This document shows positions 1 through 8,300 of a stretch of 9,549 bases of DNA, piece after piece; position 1 is the first letter of the stretch, and each line of letters begins with the position of its first letter. This DNA comes from Anaerotignum sp. (GTDB taxonomy: Bacteria > Bacillota > Clostridia > Lachnospirales > Anaerotignaceae): assembly GCA_020024255.1 (NCBI GenBank), contig JAHHTX010000076.1:1-9549 (forward strand), read 5' to 3'. The notes under the pieces are model-generated. The model ran no database searches. It worked only from the letters and a program-made list of their open reading frames with translations, and had not been told where the DNA came from. The translations under genes and the position numbers were made by a program.

Positions 1-11
1 ATGTTAGAATG

Positions 12-17
12 TATAAT
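12..17 (+). promoter_or_regulatory. Possible -10 element of the chemoreceptor gene
   Basis: A perfect TATAAT hexamer lies here, and transcription from it would begin near base 24, about 70 bases before the chemoreceptor start codon. The matching -35 element would fall outside the left edge, so the promoter cannot be verified. I looked for a flagellar sigma factor (SigD/sigma-28) promoter, which often drives chemotaxis genes, and saw no convincing GCCGATAT-like -10 in the first 93 bases. Confidence 0.35.
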
Positions 18-33
18 GTATGGAAAACATATG

Positions 34-59
34 TATGACGGAGGATAATTTCTGTCATA
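34..59 (+). other. Hairpin in the chemoreceptor leader
   Basis: TATGAC at 34-39 pairs with GTCATA at 54-59. The stem extends inward through 40-44 with 49-53 using two Watson-Crick and three G-U pairs, leaving a four-base ATAA loop. No T tract follows, so it does not look like an intrinsic terminator. It lies about 20 bases before the ribosome binding site of the chemoreceptor gene. It could be an operator dyad or an mRNA-stabilising or control hairpin, but it may also be chance. Confidence 0.3.
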
Positions 60-93
60 AAATGTAAAACGTTTATGTAGGGGGGAAATTAAA

Positions 94-2184
94 ATGAAAG
101 GGAAAGAAGAGGGAAAGAAAAAAGAAGGAACCATAAAAAAAGAGTTTCATTTGGGGATAAAATCGAAACTGCTTCTCGGTATTATCATACCATTGGTTCT
201 TGTGCTGATTATTTTGGCTTGCTTTATTGATCAACGTATTCAGTCAGTTGTTTCTCATCTAAAAGAAGAAACGATTGCAAAACAAACCACTGTTGCATCA
301 GAAACAGTAGATACATATTTTAATAATACAATTAGCAGTGCAAAGATCCTTAGACAATTTGATTCTATACAGCAAATATTAAATCAAGTTGAGGAATCTG
401 ATGCCAATTTCCGTTTTCAGGAATCAGAACACTTTTCTTCTGTGATGCGGGACATGAAAAAAGTGCAGACAGAAATGGACTCTTCCGTGATGGCACTCTG
501 GGTTGCAGGAGTCAAAAACAGTCAGGTTATGCAGTCAAATGGCAGCATGTCAGATGCGTCATACAATATAAAGGAACGTAACTGGTATAAACTTCTGGAA
601 CAAAATCCCGGAAATCCTGTTATCAGCGGAGTATATGAAGATGCAGGCACAGGTAAAATGGTTGTGACAGTGGCAATTCCTGTTTTAAAAAATGGCAGTT
701 CTTCTGAAATGAAAGGCTGTATCGGTGTGGATATACTTATCGATAGTCTGATCGAGCAGCTGCAGCAATTGACGATTGGGGAAACAGGGTATATTACGGT
801 TTATGATACAGATAAGAATATTATTTATCATCCTGATTCTTCAGTTTTACTTTTGAATTGTGATGAAGTTCCTTATACAGATAATTTAAAACAGGCGATC
901 AATGAGGGAAGCAATCTGGAAGAAATTTCATATCAATATAACGAAAGTGCATTTGAAGGCAGTATCCAATCATTGGAGGAGTTTGGCTGGACAATTCTTG
1001 GTTGTTTACCACAGGAGGAATTCAATCATGAAGCAAGAAGTACAACGAATATGGTTATAGGCGGATTCATTCTCTGTGCAGTACTCTTGATTATAATTGT
1101 CATTTTACGTTCCAATGCCATTGTTCGTCCAATTAAGAAGCTGCATATTGTGGCAGAGAAATTGGCAAATGGCAATCTTGGCATAGAGATGCCTACAGTG
1201 ACCACAGATGAAATAGGGGGCTTAACGGAGAGTATTTCCCATATTGTAGATAGACTGAAAACATATATATTATATATCAATGAAATAGTGGATATTCTCC
1301 ATGGACTTGGCGATGGTGAATTGGTTTTTGAAATGAAACAAAATTATGTAGGGGAATTCAAAAAGCTGAAAATTGCATTGACAGAAGTGCAGAGTGCCCT
1401 CTCCAATACCTTATTCCAGATTTTGGATTCTGCGGACCGTGTGACAAGTGGTGCGGGTCAAGGTTCATTGGCTGCACAGTCTTTGGCACAGGGTGCAACG
1501 GAACAGGCAAGCACCGTGGAAGAATTGGCTGCAACTATACATGAATTGTCAAGTCATGCACAGAATGATTCTGACAATGCTTCTCATGCCAGCAATGAAT
1601 TGGATAATATTGAGCGTGAATTGGAAGAAAGTAACAAGCATATGAAGGATATGCTTGCAGCTATGAGTGAAATCACATATCAGTCCAATGAAATTGAAAA
1701 AATTATTAAGACTATTGAAGACATTGCGTTCCAGACCAATATCCTTGCACTGAATGCAGCGGTAGAGGCGGCAAGAGCAGGTACTGCAGGCAAAGGCTTT
1801 GCCGTTGTGGCAGATGAAGTCAGAAATCTGGCTGTGAAGAGTGGAGAGGCTGCAAAGAATACAACAGTTCTCATTCAAAATTCTATTACAGCAGTAGAAA
1901 AGGGTTCAGTTATTGCCAATACAACAGCAAAATCCATTGAAAATGTTTCTGCAAAAACAAGGGGTGTTGTAAAATCCATTGATGAAATTTCCGTAAGATA
2001 TCAACAACAGGCGGAAAGTTTAACACAGGTGTCCAATGGCATTGGAGAGATTTCGGCAGTGGTACAGACAAACTCTGCAACAGCACAGGAAAGTGCTGCA
2101 TCCAGTGAAGAATTATCCGCACAGGCAACTATAATGAAGGACTTGGTGCATAAATTTAATTTAGATGAAAAATTTCATGAATAA
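94..2184 (+). CDS. Methyl-accepting chemotaxis protein with dCache amino-acid sensor domain
   Basis: This 696-residue transmembrane chemoreceptor should sense a ligand outside the cell and control the CheA/CheW kinase. A basic N-terminus (1-25) is followed by membrane segment 1 (about 25-45), an extracellular double-Cache domain (about 47-315), membrane segment 2 (about 318-339), a HAMP domain (about 340-392), a second HAMP-like stretch (about 395-440) and the cytoplasmic signalling hairpin (about 445-690). The highly conserved tip is at about 545-580 (IAFQTNILALNAAVEAARAG, then GKGFAVVADEVRNLA). R162, W164, Y165, Y181, D183 and D213 match the spacing of the dCache amino-acid-binding motif, so an amino acid or derived ligand is inferred. 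I see no C-terminal NWETF-type CheR/CheB tether. The start is set by GGGGGGAAA at 80-88, a few bases upstream. The gene ends in its own terminator, so it is probably monocistronic. The family call is near certain; the ligand class is an inference. Confidence 0.97.
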   Translation: MKGKEEGKKKEGTIKKEFHLGIKSKLLLGIIIPLVLVLIILACFIDQRIQSVVSHLKEETIAKQTTVASETVDTYFNNTISSAKILRQFDSIQQILNQVEESDANFRFQESEHFSSVMRDMKKVQTEMDSSVMALWVAGVKNSQVMQSNGSMSDASYNIKERNWYKLLEQNPGNPVISGVYEDAGTGKMVVTVAIPVLKNGSSSEMKGCIGVDILIDSLIEQLQQLTIGETGYITVYDTDKNIIYHPDSSVLLLNCDEVPYTDNLKQAINEGSNLEEISYQYNESAFEGSIQSLEEFGWTILGCLPQEEFNHEARSTTNMVIGGFILCAVLLIIIVILRSNAIVRPIKKLHIVAEKLANGNLGIEMPTVTTDEIGGLTESISHIVDRLKTYILYINEIVDILHGLGDGELVFEMKQNYVGEFKKLKIALTEVQSALSNTLFQILDSADRVTSGAGQGSLAAQSLAQGATEQASTVEELAATIHELSSHAQNDSDNASHASNELDNIERELEESNKHMKDMLAAMSEITYQSNEIEKIIKTIEDIAFQTNILALNAAVEAARAGTAGKGFAVVADEVRNLAVKSGEAAKNTTVLIQNSITAVEKGSVIANTTAKSIENVSAKTRGVVKSIDEISVRYQQQAESLTQVSNGIGEISAVVQTNSATAQESAASSEELSAQATIMKDLVHKFNLDEKFHE

Positions 2185-2207
2185 TGCCTTTATAAAATGA
2201 AAAATAG

Positions 2208-2244
2208 AAGAAGCCGTATTTCTGAAAAATGCGGCTTCTTTTTT
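2208..2244 (+). terminator. Intrinsic terminator of the chemoreceptor gene
   Basis: A 14-bp stem pairs 2208-2221 with 2227-2240 (one G-U pair at 2217/2231), with a five-base loop CTGAA. It contains the GC-rich core AAGCCG/CGGCTT and runs into a T tract through 2244. It lies 24 bases after the chemoreceptor stop codon and separates that gene from the operon downstream. Confidence 0.93.
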
Positions 2245-2496
2245 ATATTCATAAGAAGCGCATCTTTTGTGTGGAGAATGCTTTGAATAGGCAAAAGGAT
2301 TATGATAGAATAAAAATAGAAAATAGGAAAACAGCAAGAAATCGTAACTCCTAAAATTTATGTGCTTTCCCTAGTGGCAGAGATTTAATTTTTGTACGGC
2401 AAGTGTCAAGAAAAAACGATTGTAAGCTTTAGAATGTACATAGGGATAAATGAATTTCCTTTATCAATATATGACAAACAGAAGGAGGACAGGAAC
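2245..2496 (+). other. Intergenic region with promoter and long leader
   Basis: This non-coding gap separates the chemoreceptor terminator from the oxidoreductase start. It holds one good promoter candidate near its left end, annotated separately, and then about 180 bases with no gene and no riboswitch class that I recognise. An in-frame ATG at 2434 and a TTG at 2392 could extend the next gene upstream, but neither has a ribosome binding site. Confidence 0.6.
2283..2311 (+). promoter_or_regulatory. Sigma-A-type promoter with extended -10 for the redox-sbcDC operon
   Basis: The -35 candidate is TTGAAT at 2283-2288 (4 of 6 consensus bases). The -10 candidate is TAGAAT at 2306-2311 (5 of 6). 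The spacer is the ideal 17 bp, and TG at 2303-2304 gives an extended -10 (TGATAGAAT). Transcription would start near 2318, leaving a leader of about 180 nucleotides before the first gene. This is the best-formed promoter I found in the window, but it is a prediction from sequence only. Confidence 0.6.
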
Positions 2497-3087
2497 ATGA
2501 AAAAAGTGTTATTTGTAGACTGCTGTATTCGAAGAGCGGATTCTCGTACCAAAAAACTGGCAGATTATTTTTTGGCAGAGCTGGCGAAAAAGGAGGGATA
2601 TGATGTGGAAACCCTTTGTCTGATGGATGAGCCCCTTTCTTATTTTACAGAAGGCTTTTTTGCGCAAAGAGAACGTCTTTTGGCGGAAAAACAGCTTAAT
2701 CATCCTCGTTTCCGCTATGCAAAAGAATTTGCAAAAGCAGACAAAATTGTTATTGCAGCACCTTTCTGGGATTTGAGTTTTCCTGCTCTTTTGAAAGTCT
2801 ATATGGAGAACCTTTGTGTAGAAGGGATTACTTTTATTATGGGAGAAGGGGGCAGTGTGGGCATTTGTAAAGCAGACCAAATGGTGTATCTCACAAGCCG
2901 TGGCGGTTTTTACGAACATAACCCTATGGAAATGGGTTCTCGGTATATGGAAGCCATGAGTCGCTTTTTCGGGATTTCTGCATATGAATGTGTTTCGGCG
3001 GAGGGATTAGATGCGGGAATCCGTCCGGTTTCGGAAATTTTGGAGGAGGCAATGGGCAAAATCGATATGGTTTTAAAGAACTTTTGA
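2497..3087 (+). CDS. Flavodoxin-fold NAD(P)H oxidoreductase (quinone or azo reductase-like)
   Basis: The 196-residue product resembles the Flavodoxin_2 family of FMN- or FAD-dependent NAD(P)H dehydrogenases, cytoplasmic enzymes that pass two electrons to quinones, azo compounds or similar acceptors. Visible hallmarks are the N-terminal strand and flavin-phosphate loop (MKKVLFVDCC at 1-10, then ADSRT at 14-18), the APFWDLSFPALLKVYME segment at 88-104 that borders the flavin, and TSRGG at 133-137, which corresponds to the TTRGG-type loop of AzoR. The paired cysteines C9 and C10 are of the clostridial type. The start at 2497 is favoured because AAGGAGG at 2482-2488 lies 8 bases before it. Upstream in-frame TTG (2392) and ATG (2434) starts lack a binding site and would add residues that look non-coding. 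It is the first gene of the operon, 15 bases before the alcohol dehydrogenase. The true electron acceptor is unknown. Confidence 0.88.
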   Translation: MKKVLFVDCCIRRADSRTKKLADYFLAELAKKEGYDVETLCLMDEPLSYFTEGFFAQRERLLAEKQLNHPRFRYAKEFAKADKIVIAAPFWDLSFPALLKVYMENLCVEGITFIMGEGGSVGICKADQMVYLTSRGGFYEHNPMEMGSRYMEAMSRFFGISAYECVSAEGLDAGIRPVSEILEEAMGKIDMVLKNF

Positions 3088-3102
3088 AGGGAAGAATGAC
3101 AG

Positions 3103-4173
3103 ATGGAAAATACAATGAAAGCAGTGGTATATCAAGGACAGGGGCAAGTAATATTGACAGACAGACCTATTCCTGTATTGCAGCAGGATACCGATGCCAT
3201 TGTTCGTGTGACACTCTCCACCATTTGTTCCAGTGATCTGCATATTAAGCACAATACAGTACTTCGTGCCAAGGAAAATATCGTTTTGGGACATGAATTT
3301 GTGGGAGAAGTTGTAGAAATAGGCAGCGCAGTAAAGAAGGTTCGGATAGGTGACCGTGTTTCTGTCAATGTGGAAACCTTCTGCGGTGATTGCTACTTTT
3401 GCAAACGTGGTTTTGTCAATAACTGTACAGAAGGTGGCTGGGAATTGGGTTGCCGCATAGATGGCTGTCAGGCGGAGTATGTTCGTGTGCCTTTTGCGGA
3501 TAACGGCATGACAAAAATTCCTGAGGGCGTTTCCGATGAAGCGGCATTATTTAACGGAGATATTCTCGCAACAGGCTATTGGGCGGCATCTATTGGAGAA
3601 ATTCGTCCTGCGGATACAGTGCTTGTTATTGGGGCAGGGCCTACTGGACTTTGCACCATGATGAGCGTCCGTCTGTATAGTCCGGCAAATATTATTGCTG
3701 TTGACACCAGTGGGGAACGCTTGCAGGTAGCCAAGGAAAATGGTTTGGCAGATATTTGTCTGAATCCCCAAAACACAGACGTGGTAAGTAAAATCCATGA
3801 ACTGACAGAAGGCAGGGGGGCGGACTGCGTTCTTGAAGTGGCAGGGGGTGAGGATACCTTTACTCTTGCATGGCAGGCAGCAAGACCTAATGCAGTTGTA
3901 GTTTTGGTGGCATTATATGAAAAGGAACAAATACTTCCCCTTCATCAAATGTACGGCAAAAATCTGATTTTTAAGACAGGTGGTGTAGATGCTAATGCAG
4001 GAGAAGAAATCATGAAATTGGTTGCCACAGGGAAACTAGATACCTCTTGTTTGATAACCCACAAAGCACCCCTAAATGATGTGATGAAAGGTTATGAAGT
4101 CTTTGAAAAGAAACAAGATGGCTGTATTAAATGGGTCATTACACCATATGAACGAAAGGAACATGAGATATGA
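3103..4173 (+). CDS. Zinc-dependent medium-chain alcohol dehydrogenase
   Basis: This 356-residue cytoplasmic enzyme belongs to the medium-chain dehydrogenase/reductase superfamily and should interconvert an alcohol and an aldehyde or ketone. The N-terminal GroES-like domain carries the catalytic zinc residues C42, H64 and E65 (in GHEFVGEV), with D153 as a likely further ligand. It also has the structural-zinc cysteines C94, C97, C100 and C108. The Rossmann domain has GAGPTG at 177-182, and the acidic D201 after the second strand (AVDTSGERL) suggests NAD(H) rather than NADP(H). Length is typical for the family. The start at 3103 follows an AAGGGAAG-type binding site near 3087-3094; an in-frame ATG four codons later (3115) is less well placed. 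Its stop overlaps the sbcD start (ATGA at 4170-4173), which implies coupled translation. The substrate cannot be deduced; related families include secondary-alcohol, sorbitol and threonine dehydrogenases. Confidence 0.93.
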   Translation: MENTMKAVVYQGQGQVILTDRPIPVLQQDTDAIVRVTLSTICSSDLHIKHNTVLRAKENIVLGHEFVGEVVEIGSAVKKVRIGDRVSVNVETFCGDCYFCKRGFVNNCTEGGWELGCRIDGCQAEYVRVPFADNGMTKIPEGVSDEAALFNGDILATGYWAASIGEIRPADTVLVIGAGPTGLCTMMSVRLYSPANIIAVDTSGERLQVAKENGLADICLNPQNTDVVSKIHELTEGRGADCVLEVAGGEDTFTLAWQAARPNAVVVLVALYEKEQILPLHQMYGKNLIFKTGGVDANAGEEIMKLVATGKLDTSCLITHKAPLNDVMKGYEVFEKKQDGCIKWVITPYERKEHEI

Positions 4174-5306
4174 AGCTGTTTCATCTTAGTGATTTGCACT
4201 TAGGCAAACGGGTGTATGGATTTTCCATGCTGCAAGACCAGAAGTATGTATTGGAAAAAATATTGGAATTGGCAGATAAAGAAAAGCCTGACGGTGTATT
4301 GTTGGTAGGAGATATTTACGATAAGTCTGTGCCACCCATTGAGGCAGTACAGCTTTTGGACGAATTTCTTACCGCATGGCGGAAAAGAGGCATTGCTGTG
4401 TTTCTTATATCAGGTAACCATGATTCTGCACAAAGACTGCATTTTGCCAGTCGCCTTTTGGAAGAAGAATCCATCTATGTGGCAGGGGAGTTTACAGGAA
4501 AGCCACACCACATAAAAAAAGAAGACCACTATGGAGAAATTCATTTCTATTTACTGCCTTTTTTGAAACCTGCTATGACAACGCCCTTTCGAGAAGAGGA
4601 AGAACCCCTGTCTTATGAAGAAACCGTCAAATGGGCATTGGAACAGGTGGAAATTGATTTTTCTAAACGAAATGTTCTGTTGGCACACCAATTTGTGACA
4701 TGGAGGGGTAAAGCAGAAGAAAGTGACTCCGAAACAAAAGTATTGGGTGGTGTTGATGCAGTAGATGCCAGTCTTTTTTTCAATTTTGATTATACAGCTT
4801 TGGGGCATTTGCACCAGCCACAGAAAATTGGCAAAGAATTTATTCGTTACAGCGGCTCGCCGTTGCCGTATTCCTTTTCGGAAATTCGCAGAAAAAAAGG
4901 GGTGACGGTTGTGGAGCTCAGGGAAAAGGGAGATGTTTCTCTCTCCTTTTTACCTTTGCCTTCTCTTCATGGTATGCGTGAAATTAAGGGAGAGTTTACA
5001 TCAATTTTGCAGGCGGCGAAAGAAGAAGGCGGTTCCACTGACTATGTGCGTGTGATTCTGACAGACCAAGATGCACTCCATGACCCAGTGGGTCAGCTGC
5101 GCACCTACTATCCGAACCTCATGACACTGGAAATGGAAAAAAGGGAGAGGCGGCAAAATAGCAAGACCCTTTCTTTGCAGGAAGAACGCTCTCCTCTTGA
5201 ATTGTTTCAACTGTTTTATGAAGAACGGCAGGGAAAATCTCTTTCCGATGCACAGAAAAAAACCGTAAAAACACTTTGGCAGGAAATGGGGGAAGGAGAA
5301 TCATGA
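4170..5306 (+). CDS. sbcD: Exonuclease subunit SbcD (Mre11-like nuclease)
   Basis: SbcD is the metallophosphoesterase subunit of the SbcCD complex, which cuts DNA hairpins and processes double-strand or protein-blocked ends in an ATP-dependent manner. At 378 residues it is close to the usual 380-400. All phosphoesterase motifs for the two-metal centre are present: D8 and H10 (SDLHLG), D48 (GDIYD), N83-H84-D85 (SGNHDS), H173 (LLAHQF), and H213 and H215 (GHLHQPQ). Residues about 230-378 form the capping and SbcC-binding C-terminal part; SGSPLPYSFSE (228-238) is typical of the family. A GAAAGGA binding site at 4154-4160 sits 9 bases before the start. The gene overlaps the alcohol dehydrogenase stop by ATGA and overlaps the sbcC start in the same way, as expected for two subunits made in proportion. 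No defect was seen. Confidence 0.97.
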   Translation: MKLFHLSDLHLGKRVYGFSMLQDQKYVLEKILELADKEKPDGVLLVGDIYDKSVPPIEAVQLLDEFLTAWRKRGIAVFLISGNHDSAQRLHFASRLLEEESIYVAGEFTGKPHHIKKEDHYGEIHFYLLPFLKPAMTTPFREEEEPLSYEETVKWALEQVEIDFSKRNVLLAHQFVTWRGKAEESDSETKVLGGVDAVDASLFFNFDYTALGHLHQPQKIGKEFIRYSGSPLPYSFSEIRRKKGVTVVELREKGDVSLSFLPLPSLHGMREIKGEFTSILQAAKEEGGSTDYVRVILTDQDALHDPVGQLRTYYPNLMTLEMEKRERRQNSKTLSLQEERSPLELFQLFYEERQGKSLSDAQKKTVKTLWQEMGEGES

Positions 5307-8300
5307 AACCATACAATATGATTGTATCTGCTTTTGGACCTTATGCAAAAACAGTGGAAATTCCTTTTCATCGCTTTGGCAAGGAGGGAATTTTTCTCAT
5401 TACAGGGGATACAGGAGCAGGAAAAACCAGCATTTTTGATGCACTCTGTTTTGCCCTTTTTGGCGAAGTCAGCGGCTCTAACCGAGAAGTGGAAAGTCTG
5501 CGGAGCGATTTTGCGCTGCCGGAAACAAAGACCTTTGTGGATTTTACTTTTTTTCATGGAGAGGAACTGTATCGTATTGTCAGAAATCCAGCCTATGTTC
5601 GTCCTAAGCTGAGAAGTGACGGAACTACTACACAGTCTGCTGATGCGGCACTATATTATCCTGATGGTCATGTCTTGACAGGCTATGGCAAAACGAAAAC
5701 AGCCATCGAGGAGCTTTTGGGAATAGATGCCAAGCAGTTTAAGCAGATTGTCATGATTGCACAAGGGGAATTTTTAAAGATGCTTTATGCAGACAGCAAT
5801 ACAAGAGGACAGATTTTCCGCAGGCTGTTTCAAACGGAATGTTATGCGGATTTTCAAAAGAGATTAAAAGAATTGGAAAAAGAAAAACGGATTGCGTTTA
5901 CAGATAGTCAAAAACGCTTGGCAGCCTGCTTGCAACAAAGTGGTTTTGCAGACGACCTATGTGCAGTTGAAGATTCTTTTCAAGAAGGGGAACTGTGGCT
6001 GCAGGAAGAAGGGGAAAGACTGTCCGAAACAAAAGCAGTTGTGTTGGAAATGGAAAAACAAATACAAAGGAAAATTGCGTTGCGGGCACAGGTGGAAGGA
6101 GAGCAGACCCAAAGAAAGAAAAGAAAGGAAGCAGAGGAAACTCTTGATGCTTTGGAAAAGCAAAAAACAGAGCAGGAAAATCTTCGCATACTTCTGGAGA
6201 AGCAGAGAAAGGCATTAGATTATGTTTTTCCCTTGGAACAGGCATGGAAAAATGCGAAACAGGAAGTTTCCCTGATTATGGCAGAACAGGCAGCTCTTTT
6301 TAAGGAGCAAGAGGAAAACGCTATTTTGTTAGAAAAAGCAGAAGCAGAGCAGAGAGAAATTCCCAAAAGAAAAGCAGCCTTGGAGAAGAAAAAAAGCAGC
6401 TGTAATGCAAAAAGAGAAAATTTGGAGCAGATAAAGAAAAAATCAGACATTTTATCTGTCATAGCGGATTGCCAAAAAGAAACAGAACGTCTTTCCGAAG
6501 AAAAGGCAGGCTTGGAAACGGCAATGGCAGAATCCGAAAAAATTTGTCAAAAAGGAAAACAAGCTGCGGAAGAATTGGCAGAAACAGAAAAAGCAATACT
6601 TTTGTGTACACAGCAAGAAAATGCTTTGGCAGAACGTCATAAGATACTCTTGGATACAGCGGCAAATGATAAAGAAAGGCAGCTTTTGCAACAAGAATTA
6701 GAAGAAAAGCGAAAAGCCTACAGAGTACAGGAAACTGCATGGAAAAAAGCATCTCTGTCAGCTTTGGAAGCAGAACGTCTTTTTTTGCGGGAACAGGCAG
6801 GATTTTTGGCAGAAACCCTAGAAGAAAATGCGCCTTGTCCTGTTTGTGGTTCAACGGTACATCCTCATAAAGCTGTCCCTTCTTTTCATGCACCGACACA
6901 AGAAGAGTGGAAGCAGCAGCAAGAATTTGCAGACAGAGAAAAAAGAAAATTGGAAACTTTGCGGGTAGAGGGAGTAGGTACAAAGGAACGGCTTTCCCTT
7001 TTGCAAAATACGTTACAGGAGCAAAGAAAAACTCTTGCGGTTTCTTCGTTGGAAGCATTGCGAGCAGAAACGGAGTACAATAACAGAGAAAGAACCTTGT
7101 GCAAAGAAAAAGGGCAGGATTTGGAACAAGAAAAAAAGAAATTGCAGAATATTGTGGAAACAGGAAAGCAGAGAGAAAAAATTTTGGAGCAGCAGAAGAA
7201 CCAGTTGAAAAGCGTTGCAGAGGATTTGCAAAGGCAGGAGCAGACTTACAGCCGTTTGGAAGGCAAACGAACTGCCTTAGAGGAGCAAATCGGTACACAG
7301 TCGTACGAAGAAGCAGAAGAGGAACTTCGCCTTATCCAAGAAGAAATAGAAAAAGAATCTGCGGATATGGAAAAAACAGAAGAATCTTACAGAAAAATGC
7401 AGACAAACCATGAACGAAAAGAAGCCGTTTTGCGAGAGAAGGCAGAACAGAAAAAAGAACGGGAAATGCAGGCAGAACAGGCAGAAAAGGCTTTTCAGCA
7501 TCAGCTTTTGGCATATGGTTTCCCTGATGTAGAAACCTATACCATGCTTTTGCCAAAAAGAGAAGAACTGGAGGAAAAGGAAGAAAAAAACAGAGCATAT
7601 TTTCTTGCCTTATCTAGTGTCAAAACACGACTTTCGGACTTGGGAAAAGAGAACCAACAGCTTTTGCAGACAAATTTGGATATGCTGGCAGAAGAAATTG
7701 CAGCACTGCAAGAGAAAAAAGAATGTGAACAGGCAAAATATGAAGAGAAGCGGACATTGTATGCCATGCGGCGAGATGCACTTTCACGGGGAAAGCAGGA
7801 ATGGAAAGTTTATGAGAAAGAAAAGGAAAGCTATTATCCCATTAAGGAACTTTCTGATACGGTTTCCGGCGATATCAGCGGTATGGACAGGATTTCCTTT
7901 GAGCAGTTCATACAAGGCGTTTATTTTGAACAGATTATTGAAGCGGCAAACCTTCGCTTTCAGGACATGACAGATGGCAGGTATCTTTTGCTGCGGGCGG
8001 AAGAATCTGCAGATAAACGGGTGCAATCAGGGCTTGTTCTGGCTGTTATGGATTATTTCACAGGAAAACAGCGAAGTATCAAATCTCTTTCGGGAGGGGA
8101 GGCTTTTAAAGCGTCTTTGTGTCTTGCTTTGGGCTTGTCTGATATGATACAGCAAAAAACAGGTGGTGTACAGATTGATGCCATGTTTATTGATGAAGGC
8201 TTTGGTTCTTTAGATGAGCAATCCAGAGAACAGGCAGTGGCAGTGCTGCAAAGGCTTTCTACAGAAAATCGCTTAATTGGCATTATTTCTCATGTAACGG

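Noticed and set aside
1..48. A 15-codon open frame, possibly a leader peptide or the tail of an upstream gene
   Set aside because: It has no visible ribosome binding site inside the window, the composition is unremarkable, and such a short frame is expected by chance.
1549..1878. A 109-codon reverse open frame inside the chemoreceptor signalling domain
   Set aside because: It lies opposite the most conserved part of the chemoreceptor and is cysteine-rich by accident of codon complementarity.
2392..2496. N-terminal extension of the oxidoreductase from TTG 2392 or ATG 2434
   Set aside because: Neither start has a ribosome binding site, the added residues do not resemble the family N-terminus, and the start at 2497 has an excellent AAGGAGG and begins directly with the first flavodoxin strand.
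5276..5302. Nine-residue extension of SbcC from a TTG start
   Set aside because: The ATG at 5303 has a good ribosome binding site, overlaps the sbcD stop in the usual ATGA manner, and gives the normal SbcC N-terminus.
6459..7298. A 279-codon open frame on the reverse strand inside sbcC
   Set aside because: It is antisense to the purine-rich coiled-coil coding region, so its translation is a low-complexity run of F, L, P and S. It has no recognisable domain, and sbcC is unmistakable in the other frame.
6030..7760. Repeated short stretches such as GCAGAACAGGCAGAA in sbcC
   Set aside because: They reflect reuse of E, Q, A and K codons in the coiled coil, not a DNA repeat array or CRISPR; the unit length and spacing are irregular.
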